Below, in pieces: positions 29,165 to 38,969 of a stretch of 64,000 bases of DNA (within the stretch, counting starts at the first letter, position 1; each line of letters starts with the position of its first letter). A program made the position numbers and the translations under genes. The notes under the pieces are model-generated. The model saw nothing but the letters and a program-made list of their open reading frames with translations, was not told where the DNA came from and searched no databases. The DNA is from an uncultured Saprospiraceae bacterium (GTDB lineage Bacteria; Bacteroidota; Bacteroidia; Chitinophagales; Saprospiraceae). The stretch is taken from assembly GCA_937928405.1 (NCBI GenBank), contig CALFWZ010000156.1:1-64000 (forward strand), read 5' to 3'.

Positions 29165-30685
29165 TTATTCTAATTCTTTTGCTTTCAGAATCCATGAAAG
29201 AAATTCTGCTCGATAATTATTAGGATCATAATTTCGTGCTTGATCAGCCCATTGATAGACCTTGTCCCAATTGAGAGATCCTTTATACTCACTATCTCGC
29301 AGCAAAAGTCCATACCCCGCTGCTGCCGCCGCGAAACGGGTGTTTTCAGAAGCTGATTCAAAAGGAATGTTTTGATTGAAAATATCTAAAGACAATCCAC
29401 TGCTATTGTTAGAACTTGGCAGCTTATAACGGAAATCAATTTGGATAGAAGGATCAAAAAGTGAAAGACTTTGACTTGTTTCAATTTCATAAAGTGCCGT
29501 GATTCGCTGGTCGGCTCCTATCTCTCCAGCATCCTTGGTATCATCCAAGAAATCTTCGGTGGCTAGTATTCGATTTTCATATCCAATCAAACGGTATTTA
29601 TACACTAAAGATGGATCAAAATCAATTTGTATTTTAACGTCTTTGGCCACGGTATAAAATTTACCAAATTCATCAACGAATACCTTTTGTGCCTGTTCAA
29701 TATCATCGATATATTCATAATTTCCATTCCCGTTATTTGCCAATTGCTCCATTTGTTGATCGCGATAATTTCCTGTACCAACTCCCAAAACACTCAGGAA
29801 AATTCCAGATGCTCTTTTTTCTTCAATCAGTTCTACCAATTCTTCTTGACTACTAATACCTACGTTAAAATCTCCATCAGTTCCAAGCACGATCCGATTA
29901 TTTCCGTCTGGAATAAAACTGGATTCAGCGAGTTCATAAGCCGCATTAATACCTCCCGCCCCATTGGTGCCGCCTCCACTAACCAATCTTTCAATCGCTT
30001 CTTTAATCACCTCTTTTTGATTGCCTGGGGTAGGACTTAAAATAACTCCGGCATCTCCAGCGTAGGTAACTATGGAAATTAAATCTTGGGGACGCATATA
30101 ATCGGTATAGATGGTAAAACCTTCTTTCAATAATTCTAATTTATCGCTACTTCTCATAGACCCCGAAACATCAATAAGAAAAACAAAGTTAGCTGGTGGC
30201 ATCTCTTCCCTAGACAGGTATTTGCCCTTGATCCCAATTCGTAAAAGTTTATGTTCAGGATTCCAAGGACAATTGGCAATTTCTCCATTCAAAGAAATGG
30301 GTTTTCCTTGCTCAGGTTCTGGATAATCCATTTGGAAAAAATTGATAATCTCTTCCGTTCTAATAAGATTAGCAGCAGGAAATCTATTCTCTTCAAGTTG
30401 TCGGCGGATATTAGAATAAGACCCTCCATCGGCATCTATAGAAAAAGTAGAAATAGGTTCTTCAATGGTTCTTATCCAAGGGTTCTCATCAGATTCAGTA
30501 GGGTTGGTATTATCTGGGTCAATGGACACAGTAGTATTATTTCTTGAAAAATTCTCGCCACTACTAGCAAAGGCGGAATCTACCAATAATCCACTATTGG
30601 CATTTGCATTTTCCTTTTCGCAACTGGTAAAAAGCAGTCCGATGAAACCGATAGTTAAAAAAAAGTAGAATTTTAAAATTTTCAT
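29165..30685 (-). CDS. VWA-domain lipoprotein, YfbK-like
   Basis: A lipoprotein of 506 aa (lipobox FTSC, about residue 21). An N-terminal von Willebrand factor-associated segment contains PISTFSIDADGGSYSNIRR. The VWA domain (about 165-345) has the MIDAS motif DVSGSMRSSD and the later GTDGDFNVG. The C-terminal DUF3520-type domain includes KDVKIQIDFDPS and DFRYKLPS. This order is that of the YfbK family. It should be tethered to a membrane on the outer side and bind a divalent cation and a protein partner; the role is not established. It is divergent from the DUF4349 gene. Confidence 0.92.
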   Translation of the reverse strand: MKILKFYFFLTIGFIGLLFTSCEKENANANSGLLVDSAFASSGENFSRNNTTVSIDPDNTNPTESDENPWIRTIEEPISTFSIDADGGSYSNIRRQLEENRFPAANLIRTEEIINFFQMDYPEPEQGKPISLNGEIANCPWNPEHKLLRIGIKGKYLSREEMPPANFVFLIDVSGSMRSSDKLELLKEGFTIYTDYMRPQDLISIVTYAGDAGVILSPTPGNQKEVIKEAIERLVSGGGTNGAGGINAAYELAESSFIPDGNNRIVLGTDGDFNVGISSQEELVELIEEKRASGIFLSVLGVGTGNYRDQQMEQLANNGNGNYEYIDDIEQAQKVFVDEFGKFYTVAKDVKIQIDFDPSLVYKYRLIGYENRILATEDFLDDTKDAGEIGADQRITALYEIETSQSLSLFDPSIQIDFRYKLPSSNNSSGLSLDIFNQNIPFESASENTRFAAAAAGYGLLLRDSEYKGSLNWDKVYQWADQARNYDPNNYRAEFLSWILKAKELE

Positions 30686-30796
30686 ATTTAGAGGATTATG
30701 GTAAAGGATTCTTTAATTTTTATTATAAGCAAGACGGAAGGTTTTTATAAATGGTTGGGTGTATAGATAAAAAAACATTATATTTATTTGAAGGTT

Positions 30797-30834
30797 TGCA
30801 TTTTTTCTATACTTAAAGGTATCAAAAAAATGCA
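30797..30834. repeat. Inverted repeat in the VWA/DUF4349 divergent region
   Basis: TGCATTTTTT..TATAC and GTAT..AAAAAAATGCA form an interrupted 38-nt palindrome between the divergent starts at 30685 and 30953. It could be an operator or a cruciform. No T run follows it in the sense of a terminator for either gene. Confidence 0.45.
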
Positions 30835-30952
30835 TCTATTCTTTCTAAGTCTCAATTAACATCCCATTAACAAACCTGATCACACCAAAACTAATTTCTA
30901 AGTCCTCTTGAGTATGTAAACAACTTTTTCATTGTCGAAAACAAAATAAATC

Positions 30953-31825
30953 ATGAAAAAATTACTCTTTTATGTATGGGGTCTTCTACTTTTTGTCGCG
31001 TGTTCTTCTGAGTCAAGAGGAGACTTCGATTACACCAAAGAAATGACAACAGAACCTGCTATGGCACCAATGGGATTGGAAGAAGATTTAGAATTAGAAA
31101 TGAATGAAGCCGAATACGATCAGTCAAGTCAAGATGATCTAGCTCAAAATTCACCAATGGACCGCAAAATTCTGCGGACCGTTGAATCCCGTTTTCAAAC
31201 CAAAAACTTAAGTGCCACCACTGCTTATATCGATCAGCTAACTAAGCAGCACAAGGGTTTTGTTAGTAGTATGAATCATACCAACTCCCGTTATGAATTG
31301 AATAACCAGATGAACCTCAGCATTCCTGCTGAAAACCTTGACGTTTTCTTGGATGGATTGAAATCACAATCTATCTATACGGACTACACTCGGATTAATG
31401 CAAAAGATGTTACAGAAGAATTTTTTGATATTTCGACTCGGCTTAAAACGAAAAAAGAAGTGCGAGATCGGTATGTTGATATTTTGCGTAATCGGGCGCA
31501 AACGGTGGAGGATATCCTTAACGCGGAAGAAAAAATTCGCAACATCCAAGAAGAAATAGAGTCTATAGAAGGGCGAATCAAATTTTTAAATTCACGAGCT
31601 GCGATGAGTCAAGTTCGTCTGGATTTGTATGAGAAAATTCCCTATACGGAACAACCTGACCGATATTCAACTACTTTTTTTAGCAAAGTAAAATCTAGTT
31701 TTGTAAATGGTTGGGAACTGATTCAGGAACTAGTGATCGGATTGATTGCTATCTGGCCGCTTATTATCATCATCGGCCTAATCATCTATTTTAGAAGAAA
31801 AATCTTCGGAATCTTTAGAAAATGA
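30953..31825 (+). CDS. DUF4349 lipoprotein
   Basis: A protein of 290 aa with lipobox FVAC (Cys17). The DUF4349 domain (about 65-235) shows VESRFQTKNLSATTAYIDQL, GFVSSMNHTNSR, LSIPAENLDVFLDGL and a coiled-coil-like stretch EDILNAEEKIRNIQEEIESIEGRIKFLNSRA. A C-terminal transmembrane helix (about 262-280) ends in a basic tail (RRKIFGIFRK). It is thus anchored at both ends with the domain in the periplasm. The function is unknown. Confidence 0.9.
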   Translation: MKKLLFYVWGLLLFVACSSESRGDFDYTKEMTTEPAMAPMGLEEDLELEMNEAEYDQSSQDDLAQNSPMDRKILRTVESRFQTKNLSATTAYIDQLTKQHKGFVSSMNHTNSRYELNNQMNLSIPAENLDVFLDGLKSQSIYTDYTRINAKDVTEEFFDISTRLKTKKEVRDRYVDILRNRAQTVEDILNAEEKIRNIQEEIESIEGRIKFLNSRAAMSQVRLDLYEKIPYTEQPDRYSTTFFSKVKSSFVNGWELIQELVIGLIAIWPLIIIIGLIIYFRRKIFGIFRK

Positions 31826-31937
31826 TTGACGTTAGATGAATTCATTTTTTTCAGAAAGCGATCTAAACAAAGGTTTAATTAATTCTTCTTTTGCAGCTTG
31901 AGATTGGACTATCAAATTGTTTAATTTGTTTTGTTAT

Positions 31938-31953
31938 TCAACGATTCAACCAC
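31938..31953 (+). repeat. Octamer pair (TCAACGAT, TCAACCAC)
   Basis: Two units of the TCAACNAY family. The second overlaps the stop codon of the minus-strand TetR gene (31946-31948), placing this minimal copy at a gene boundary like the larger arrays. Confidence 0.55.
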
Positions 31954-32632
31954 ATTCAGTCGGTTTATCCAAAATTTTAAAAGTAAAAAAGGAAAGCATT
32001 TTAATCAGATCTTCGTTGAGGTTTTTGTTTTGTTTTAGGCTGGAGAGACGAGGTAGATGATCCGCGAAATAAATTTGATTATTGGCCATTTCAAATAAAT
32101 TGCTCGAAAGACTACTGCTGTAGGGGAATTTCGGGTTTATTTCTAATATTATATCAGAAACCTTTTTTACCAAAGATTTATAAGAATAAAATAGGCCAGC
32201 TTTATTTTCATCATCCACATCATGAATATGATAGGCTTTACCGCCTTCTTTAATGACGACCTTGTGCAATAGGTGTTCGTTAATATACTTATTGCCTGGA
32301 TTTTCATCTGTAGCAATAACCAAGTTTTGAATGGCTATTTTCAATTTATGACAGGGATCTCCAATATTTCTACTATTTATTTCAATTAAATATTTTACCC
32401 ATTCCCAGTACCAAGAACTGAGAAATAGGAGTAGGAAATGCTTATTTTCAAAATATCGATAGATGGATTTTTCGGTAGAATTGATCCTCTTGGCCAGCTT
32501 TTTAAAGGTAAAAGCTTCAAATCCTAACTCGTCAATTAAAATAATACTGTGTTCTATCATTTTTTTTCCTAACTCAGAATCTTGAGGATCTTTGAGGAAA
32601 AGACGGTCATTTAAGTTAAATTTTATCTCCAC
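31946..32632 (-). CDS. TetR-family transcriptional regulator
   Basis: A protein of 228 aa. The N-terminal TetR helix-turn-helix (about 22-65) is visible as MIEHSIILIDELGFEAFTFKKLAKRINSTEKSIYRYFENKHFLL, with the family's YRYFENK signature. The C-terminal ligand domain is variable. It is divergent from the small secreted-protein gene at 32769 with 136 nt between them, so that gene and perhaps the SulP unit are plausible targets. The ligand is unknown. Confidence 0.92.
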   Translation of the reverse strand: MEIKFNLNDRLFLKDPQDSELGKKMIEHSIILIDELGFEAFTFKKLAKRINSTEKSIYRYFENKHFLLLFLSSWYWEWVKYLIEINSRNIGDPCHKLKIAIQNLVIATDENPGNKYINEHLLHKVVIKEGGKAYHIHDVDDENKAGLFYSYKSLVKKVSDIILEINPKFPYSSSLSSNLFEMANNQIYFADHLPRLSSLKQNKNLNEDLIKMLSFFTFKILDKPTECG

Positions 32633-32743
32633 AGTGAACAGTTTTGTCTTTTATGTGTTCTTAATTGCTGTAATAGATGTCAATATAGGCAACATTTTTG
32701 ATATTTATACGAACAATAATGACAGTAATACTATCTTTTGTAT

Positions 32744-32751
32744 TATATTTG
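32744..32751 (+). promoter_or_regulatory. Candidate -7 element TATATTTG
   Basis: Perfect TANNTTTG match 17 nt upstream of the ATG at 32769. It implies a leader of only about 10 nt and supports that ATG over the upstream start of the ORF track. No clear -33 TTG at standard spacing. Confidence 0.5.
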
Positions 32752-32768
32752 TCTTATTTTACCGAATT

Positions 32769-33059
32769 ATGAATAAATTATTACTCATCGCTTTATTTTT
32801 TGGTATTCTCATATCGAGTGAGGTCGCGATGACGGCATTGACAATGAAGATGTTCGATGTTTGTATTATAGATATGGCTACAGATCCGGAAGGAGAAAAA
32901 GATTCAAAAGAAAAGTCTGAAAAAGATGGCAAGGTAGAAATACTTTTGGGGAGTACTATTGAAGACCAGGCGTTACTCTTAAAATCTTTATTAAAACCTG
33001 AGATATCTATTTCTTCCAAACCATATCTCGATGAGGCAACACCGCCTCCGGAAGTCTAA
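32769..33059 (+). CDS. Small exported Lys/Glu-rich protein, hypothetical
   Basis: A protein of 96 aa, starting at the ATG at 32769 because the longer track ORF (32592) reads through the promoter and overlaps the TetR start. Residues 1-20 form a signal-like hydrophobic segment (MNKLLLIALFFGILISS). A highly charged stretch follows (DPEGEKDSKEKSEKDGK), then a tail containing SKPYLDEATPPPEV. No known family. It is 220 nt upstream of the SulP gene. Confidence 0.6.
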   Translation: MNKLLLIALFFGILISSEVAMTALTMKMFDVCIIDMATDPEGEKDSKEKSEKDGKVEILLGSTIEDQALLLKSLLKPEISISSKPYLDEATPPPEV

Positions 33060-33279
33060 ATCCCTTATTTTTTCTGCAAAATTTTGTAAAAAAATCCCTT
33101 TTATATCCACATTACTATTAATTGAATTTTATCTATAAAACGATTCAAAATCTCAATAGTAGTGATGTAATTTCATTTAACAGTAAATATTAAAAAAAGG
33201 AGATGTATTACATTTTACATTAATTTTCTCCTTTATTCAGGTTACTTTTCTTAATTTATTTTTTTAAAATATTGTTCTC

Positions 33280-34917
33280 ATGAGTTTAGATAATAGTTCA
33301 ACTTCCTTTTTTGGAAATATAAAAAACGACTTGCCATCTAGTGTGGTGGTATTTTTTGTGGCTTTGCCGCTATGTTTGGGTATTGCTTTAGCTAGTGGAG
33401 CACCACTTTTTTCTGGTTTGATTGCTGGGATTGTTGGTGGTATAGTTGTAGGAGCTTTGAGTGGATCATCCATTGGAGTTAGTGGTCCAGCAGCTGGTTT
33501 AGCAGCCATTGTTTTAACTGCGATTGGGACCTTAGGTGGTTTTGAAAATTTTCTCTTAGCGGTCGTATTAGGTGGAATCATTCAATTGATTTTCGGAATT
33601 CTAAAAGCGGGAGTTATCGGATATTATTTTCCATCTTCCGTCATTAAAGGAATGTTGACAGGTATTGGAATCATTATTATTCTAAAACAGATTCCTCATT
33701 TTTTCGGATATGATGTTGTACCCGAAGGAGATTTTGCCTTTATTCAAGGGGATGGTGAAAATACCTTTTCGGAACTTAGTGTGGTCCTAAATAATATCAG
33801 TTATGGACCTACAATTATCGCCATCATTGGTTTGTCCATTATGTTGTTTTGGGATAAAGTATTGGCAAAAAAAGCCAAGTTTTTTAAGATAGTACAAGGA
33901 CCATTTGTAGCAGTTGTTTTAGGCGTACTATATTACGTTGCCACGAAAGGGACCGCTTATGGCATTGAGTCCAATCACTTGGTGAATGTTCCAATTCCTT
34001 CTGATTTTGATTCATTCTTAGGACAATTTAGTTTCCCTAATTTCGGAGAGATTGGAAATCCTGCGATCTGGGTTACGGCTTTCACCATTGCCTTGGTAGC
34101 TAGTTTAGAAACCTTATTATGTGTGGAAGCAACGGATAAATTAGATCCAGAAAAAAGAGTAACTCCTACCAACCGAGAGTTGATGGCCCAAGGAACCGGT
34201 AATATTATCTCTGGGATGATCGGTGGATTACCGATTACACAGGTTATCGTTCGAAGTTCTGCCAATATTCAGTCAGGAGGAAAAACTAAAGCATCTGCTA
34301 TTATTCACGGTATGCTGTTATTGGTTTCTGTCGTGTTAATTCCGGGACTACTTAATATGATCCCATTATCTGTTTTAGCGGCTATCCTTTTGATTGTTGG
34401 ATTCAAATTGGCTAAGCCAGGATTATTTAAGGTGATGTATGCTTTGGGTTGGAAGCAATTCGTTCCTTTTATGGTAACAGTATTAGGAATTGTATTTACC
34501 GATTTATTGATTGGAATTGGAATGGGGCTCGCAGTAGGGATTGTGATTATCCTGATTAAGAGTTACCAGAATTCTCATTTTTTACATATTGAAGACAATA
34601 ACGATGCTGCTCATAAAGTCAAAATGACTTTGGCAGAAGAGGTAACCTTCTTTAACAAAGGTGCTATTCTAAAAGAATTAGATAGCTTACCAGCAGATAC
34701 TTTTTTAGAATTAGATTTAACAAAGACAAAATATTTAGACAACGATGTTATTGAAATCCTAGATGATTTTGCCATCAAAGCAAAGAATCGCAATATTTCT
34801 ATTAAATTAACTTCCGAAAGAGGCATGGTAGAAAATCCTCCTAGTTTTACTGAATATTTTAGATTAAATCCGAAACCAGAATTCCAAGAAAAAGGGAAAC
34901 TGGCCTTAACAAAATAA
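33280..34917 (+). CDS. SulP-family anion transporter with STAS domain
   Basis: An inner-membrane transporter of 545 aa. The membrane domain (about 10-430) opens with LPSSVVVFFVALPLCLGIALASGAPLFSG and has the SulP pattern GSSIGVSGPAAGLAAIV and later NRELMAQGTGNIISGMIGGLPITQVIVRSSANIQSGGKTK. The C-terminal STAS-like domain (about 445-530) includes FLELDLTKTKYLDNDVIEILDDF. SulP proteins carry sulfate, bicarbonate or other anions. No carbonic anhydrase gene is adjacent, so the anion is open. It is 8 nt before the DUF2490 gene, very likely one operon. Confidence 0.95.
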   Translation: MSLDNSSTSFFGNIKNDLPSSVVVFFVALPLCLGIALASGAPLFSGLIAGIVGGIVVGALSGSSIGVSGPAAGLAAIVLTAIGTLGGFENFLLAVVLGGIIQLIFGILKAGVIGYYFPSSVIKGMLTGIGIIIILKQIPHFFGYDVVPEGDFAFIQGDGENTFSELSVVLNNISYGPTIIAIIGLSIMLFWDKVLAKKAKFFKIVQGPFVAVVLGVLYYVATKGTAYGIESNHLVNVPIPSDFDSFLGQFSFPNFGEIGNPAIWVTAFTIALVASLETLLCVEATDKLDPEKRVTPTNRELMAQGTGNIISGMIGGLPITQVIVRSSANIQSGGKTKASAIIHGMLLLVSVVLIPGLLNMIPLSVLAAILLIVGFKLAKPGLFKVMYALGWKQFVPFMVTVLGIVFTDLLIGIGMGLAVGIVIILIKSYQNSHFLHIEDNNDAAHKVKMTLAEEVTFFNKGAILKELDSLPADTFLELDLTKTKYLDNDVIEILDDFAIKAKNRNISIKLTSERGMVENPPSFTEYFRLNPKPEFQEKGKLALTK

Positions 34918-34925
34918 CCCATTTG

Positions 34926-35600
34926 ATGATTATTAAAATTATTAAGCAGTTGGCAGCAATATCTATCATGGTATTGTTGCCAATCTTACTTTTTAGCCAG
35001 GACAGTAATTTAGGAAACTGGTTGGTTTATATTGGAAGTAAGAAAGTCAACGATCGTTGGAACATCCACCATGAAGTTCAGTATCGTAATTATAACGCCA
35101 TAGGTGATCTAGAACAGTTGTTACTTAGAACAGGAGTGGGTTATAACTTGACACCCGGCAATAATAATTTCTTACTTGGATATGGATTTATCCGCAGTGA
35201 AAATTATATAAATCTAGATGATAAAGAAGGGGTAGATGAACATCGAATTTTCCAGCAGTTTATTACCAAACAGAAGATTGGTAAATTTAAAGTGCAGCAT
35301 CGTTATCGATTTGAACAGCGATTTGCAGCGGATAAATTCAAAATGCGGTATCGGTATTTTTTAGCAGTAAACTATCCTGTAAAACTTGGAACGGAGGAGT
35401 CCCCTAGAGAATGGTACCTATCTGCTTACAACGAGATTTTTCTAAATTCTAAAGATAATGTCTTTGACAGAAATCGTCTTTATGGAGGGGTAGGTTGTCG
35501 ATTAAATAAAAATACACGATTAGAGTTGGGATATATGAATCAGTTTTTTAGCGGATCTGGCCGGGATCAAATAAATTTAATAGGATTCGTTAATTTTTGA
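34926..35600 (+). CDS. DUF2490 outer-membrane protein
   Basis: A protein of 224 aa from the ATG at 34926 (the track start is a TTG one codon earlier). Signal peptide to about residue 24 (ILLFSQ). DUF2490 motifs are LGNWLVYIGSKKVNDRWNIHHEVQYRNY, LLLRTGVGYNL and EHRIFQQFITKQKIGKFKVQHRYRFEQRF. It ends NLIGFVNF with a terminal Phe, as outer-membrane barrels do. Placed 8 nt after SulP, it may supply the outer-membrane passage for the same anion, which is inference. Confidence 0.88.
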   Translation: MIIKIIKQLAAISIMVLLPILLFSQDSNLGNWLVYIGSKKVNDRWNIHHEVQYRNYNAIGDLEQLLLRTGVGYNLTPGNNNFLLGYGFIRSENYINLDDKEGVDEHRIFQQFITKQKIGKFKVQHRYRFEQRFAADKFKMRYRYFLAVNYPVKLGTEESPREWYLSAYNEIFLNSKDNVFDRNRLYGGVGCRLNKNTRLELGYMNQFFSGSGRDQINLIGFVNF

Positions 35601-35630
35601 TCTTTAGATTAATCGATCAAGGAATCAAAG

Positions 35631-35669
35631 AAAAAGGCGATGCTACCAATTGGTAGCATCGCCTTTTTT
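35631..35669. terminator. Bidirectional terminator
   Basis: AAAAAGGCGATGCTACCAAT pairs with its exact complement at 35651 on, giving a long GC-containing stem flanked by A and T runs, between convergent genes with stops at 35600 and 35692. Confidence 0.92.
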
Positions 35670-35691
35670 AATTAATAATTTGATTGTTATT

Positions 35692-36357
35692 TTAATTCTG
35701 TAAAACCCAAGTTTGACCGTTATAATCGTCCCATTCCACCACACCAATACCTTTCACTAAAACCATTCTTAGTGGGGCGATGATAGCACCAGCAACGGCA
35801 CCATCAAGAGAAATGGTTTCAATAATGACTGCAGGGATTTCCATTCCGTTAAAGGCATAGTTCTCTTCATAACTCGCCGAATAATTGTCTTGTAGTTCAG
35901 AAGTAATTTCTTCCGGATCATCATCCTCGAACCTTGCTATTGAAGCGTTTATTCCGACTCTATTAGCCATGACTCGCAATTCATTTGGACCAAATAAGAA
36001 AATACTAACATACACTTGGAAACCCATAGTATTTGTATTCCCTGGAAAAGCAAGATTGATCGATTCAGATTCGCACTGAGCTTGTTGGCTGTCCACTCTA
36101 CAATCCACATAAGAACGTTCTTCCAAATCGAATGTCCGTTCCACCACCACCGTTGCAGTAGCATTAGCATCTATCCTATTTTGATAGATGATCTCTTGAT
36201 CAACCTCATTGAATGGCAATATCCAATCTTCAAATCCATCAAGAATATCATAAACGATTTCATCCATGTTTGGAGTCGGTTCTGTTTCAAGAGAGCAGCC
36301 AGTTGAAAAGAGGCTGGAAATAAGACAGATGACAAAAAATATTTTTAAGTTCCTCAT
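35692..36357 (-). CDS. Lipoprotein, hypothetical
   Basis: A lipoprotein of 221 aa (lipobox FSTGC, Cys21). The mature part is acidic and beta-rich, with a Cys pair (YVDCRVDSQQAQC) that may form a disulfide. I recognise no family. It is a single gene, convergent with the SulP operon and divergent from the TonB receptor. Confidence 0.75.
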   Translation of the reverse strand: MRNLKIFFVICLISSLFSTGCSLETEPTPNMDEIVYDILDGFEDWILPFNEVDQEIIYQNRIDANATATVVVERTFDLEERSYVDCRVDSQQAQCESESINLAFPGNTNTMGFQVYVSIFLFGPNELRVMANRVGINASIARFEDDDPEEITSELQDNYSASYEENYAFNGMEIPAVIIETISLDGAVAGAIIAPLRMVLVKGIGVVEWDDYNGQTWVLQN

Positions 36358-36542
36358 GTTTATTTTTTTAAAAAATTAAGAACGCAAATATAATCTATCT
36401 AGGAGTATCCTGCAAAAGGGATGGGATAGCCTTCTCTTTAATTTTTATAAATAATTCTTGACTAATTTCTTTTCTTAACTAAAGTCAATGGATTGAAGCA
36501 CGAAACCTCCCACCTTTGTATCAGAAACAAATTTAGATACAA

Positions 36543-38951
36543 ATGCAAAAAATTATCGTTTTATTCATTTTTCTTTTTGGGCTTACCATTAATCAAGCCT
36601 TTACGCAAAATTTAACGCAAACCATCAGAGGGAGTGTGGTGGATGAAGATTCTAGAAATCCTTTGATTGGGGTGACTTTAGAAATTATTCAGGAGGAAAC
36701 CAAGCAGGGTAGTACAACGGATATGGAAGGTCGGTTTAGGTTAGAAAATGTTCCCATTGGTCGGGTTGATTTAGTAGTGAATTATCTTGGTTACGAACAA
36801 AAATTTATTCCAAATTTAGAAATTAATTCCGCTAAGGAAATGATTCTCGAAATTACGCTGACAGAAAAGGTTTTCGAAACTGAGGAAGTAGTTGTTACCG
36901 CCAACAAAAACAAAGGAAATCCTATCAATGAAATGGCGTTGATTAGTGCTCGATCAGTTTCAGCAGAACAGACTTCTCGCTATGCAGGAGGCTTTAATGA
37001 CCCTTCTAGAATTAACTCTAATTTTGCTGGTGTTACCAATACACAGGATGGAGGAAATGATATTATTGTTCGGGGTAATTCCCCAAAATATGTTCAATGG
37101 CGATTAGAAGGAGTTCAGATAACCAATCCCAATCATTTTGCTGATCAGAATGCGGTTAGTGGAGTGTTGAGTGCTTTGAATAATAATCTATTGTCTACGT
37201 CCGACTTTTATACAGGGGCCTTTCCGGCGGAGTTTGGAAATGCACTTTCGGGTGTCTATGATGTGCGGATGCGTAAAGGAAATAATGAGAAATTTGAAGG
37301 AACTTTTAGTTTAGGTCTATTAGGAACAGATATTACCCTTGAAGGTCCTATTTCAAAAAAATCGGGTAGCTCTTATCTAGTCAATTATCGGTATTCGACG
37401 ATTGGATTGGTTACAGATTTGGGTATCGTTGATATCGACGGTCTCTTTAATTTTCAGGATGCTGCTTTTAAACTTTGGTTGCCTACCAAAAAGCAAGGAA
37501 CTTTTTCATTTTTTGGATTATTAGGAAATAGTAAATTCCAATTGAATGATGTGGATCCTAGTTTATGGATAACTCCTGGAGATAATTTTATGCGTCCCGA
37601 AATATCCGAGAATTATGATAAAGGAGCCTACTTGATGAATATTGGCTTAAATCATTTTTATACTTTTAGTCCCAATACTTATTTGAAAACAACATTGTTA
37701 TATTCAAATGAAGGAATTGATGATGATATCTTTGAAACCGTGACCTTTCCTGATTCTACTTTTACCAAGCGATTAAGTTTTACCAATGATTTGAAAAGAT
37801 CAGCTTATCGAGCCAATTTTCTTTTACACCATAAAATGAATGCTCGACATAAATTGGTTGGGGGAGTGAAGTATAGTTTGTTTGATTTTGACATGGATCA
37901 AAGTCAGCTTAAAGTGGCAACGAACCAAAGAGAAATTACGGCTGATTTTAAGGAACAGATTGGAACGCTGGGAACCTTTCTAAGCTGGAAATACAAGATC
38001 ACCAAACCACTGACATTTGTTGCTGGATTACACAATATGAATGTTTTGTACAATGGCAAACATACCTTAGAGCCTAGAGTTGGTTTAGATTATCGGTTAT
38101 CTCAAACTAGTAATTTAAGCATAGGATTCGGAAGTCATAGTTCGATGGAAAGCATACACAATTATTTTGTTCAAATTGAACAGGCTAATGGAGACATATC
38201 TAGGCCCAACAGTGACTTAGGGTTGTTAAAAGCCACTCATTTTACACTGGGTATTCAAAAATATTTTGGTGAAAATTTAAGGGTTAAACTTGAAGGGTAT
38301 TATCAACATCTGCATAATTTACCAGTAGAAAATATTGATACGAGCGCCTATGCAACACTCAATGAAGGGTTAGAGTTTCGATATGTTGATTTGGTTAATT
38401 CTGGGACAGGTAAAAATTATGGTTTGGAATTAACCATCGAAAGATTTCTTAAAAACGGGTTCTACTATTTGATTAATGGAACACTTTATCAATCGAAATA
38501 TACCGCCTTAGATCAAGTAGAAAGAAATACACAATACAACGGTCGATATTTAGCAAATCTCTTAGTAGGAAAGGAATTTACTAAGCTTGGGAAGAAGAAA
38601 AATAAAACGTTGGCATTTAATGCAAAACTGTTTTTCGGTGGCGGAAAAAATATTATTCCATTACTGCGAAATACAAATGGTGCGGTGGATGTCGATCTCG
38701 AAAATGGTAATTTCTATGATTACGACAAGGCTTACACGAGTCGATTAGACAATGTATATGATATTATTTTCAACGTAAGTTATAAATGGAGTAAACCAAA
38801 AACTGCACATGAATTGTTCTTAAGTTTAGATAATCTAACCAACCAAAAAGCGCGATTGTCAGAGTACTATGATATCAATGAACCTGATGGAATTGGTTAT
38901 CAGCGGCAAGTTGGATTTTATCCAAACTTACTTTATCGACTATATTTTTAA
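36543..38951 (+). CDS. TonB-dependent receptor with carboxypeptidase-like regulatory domain
   Basis: An outer-membrane receptor of 802 aa. Signal peptide (about 1-21), then a CarboxypepD_reg-like domain (about 27-110; IRGSVVDEDSRNPLIGVTLEI ... STTDMEGRFRLENVPIG), the TonB-box-like EEVVVTANK, a plug (about 125-240; NDIIVRGNSPKYVQWRLEGVQITNPNHF) and a beta-barrel ending LLYRLYF with a terminal Phe. No SusD partner is adjacent, so it is probably not a glycan-uptake pair; a siderophore or small-ligand role is possible. A near-consensus CACCTTTG lies 25 nt before the ATG. Confidence 0.95.
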   Translation: MQKIIVLFIFLFGLTINQAFTQNLTQTIRGSVVDEDSRNPLIGVTLEIIQEETKQGSTTDMEGRFRLENVPIGRVDLVVNYLGYEQKFIPNLEINSAKEMILEITLTEKVFETEEVVVTANKNKGNPINEMALISARSVSAEQTSRYAGGFNDPSRINSNFAGVTNTQDGGNDIIVRGNSPKYVQWRLEGVQITNPNHFADQNAVSGVLSALNNNLLSTSDFYTGAFPAEFGNALSGVYDVRMRKGNNEKFEGTFSLGLLGTDITLEGPISKKSGSSYLVNYRYSTIGLVTDLGIVDIDGLFNFQDAAFKLWLPTKKQGTFSFFGLLGNSKFQLNDVDPSLWITPGDNFMRPEISENYDKGAYLMNIGLNHFYTFSPNTYLKTTLLYSNEGIDDDIFETVTFPDSTFTKRLSFTNDLKRSAYRANFLLHHKMNARHKLVGGVKYSLFDFDMDQSQLKVATNQREITADFKEQIGTLGTFLSWKYKITKPLTFVAGLHNMNVLYNGKHTLEPRVGLDYRLSQTSNLSIGFGSHSSMESIHNYFVQIEQANGDISRPNSDLGLLKATHFTLGIQKYFGENLRVKLEGYYQHLHNLPVENIDTSAYATLNEGLEFRYVDLVNSGTGKNYGLELTIERFLKNGFYYLINGTLYQSKYTALDQVERNTQYNGRYLANLLVGKEFTKLGKKKNKTLAFNAKLFFGGGKNIIPLLRNTNGAVDVDLENGNFYDYDKAYTSRLDNVYDIIFNVSYKWSKPKTAHELFLSLDNLTNQKARLSEYYDINEPDGIGYQRQVGFYPNLLYRLYF

Positions 38952-38969
38952 TACACAGTGTATTTAATC

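Noticed and set aside
33264-33581. 105-aa minus-strand ORF
   Set aside because: Shadow of the SulP gene; Pro/Lys-rich composition is typical of antisense frames.
36543-38951. Polysaccharide utilisation locus
   Set aside because: The TonB receptor has no SusD-like partner, glycoside hydrolase or sulfatase next to it.
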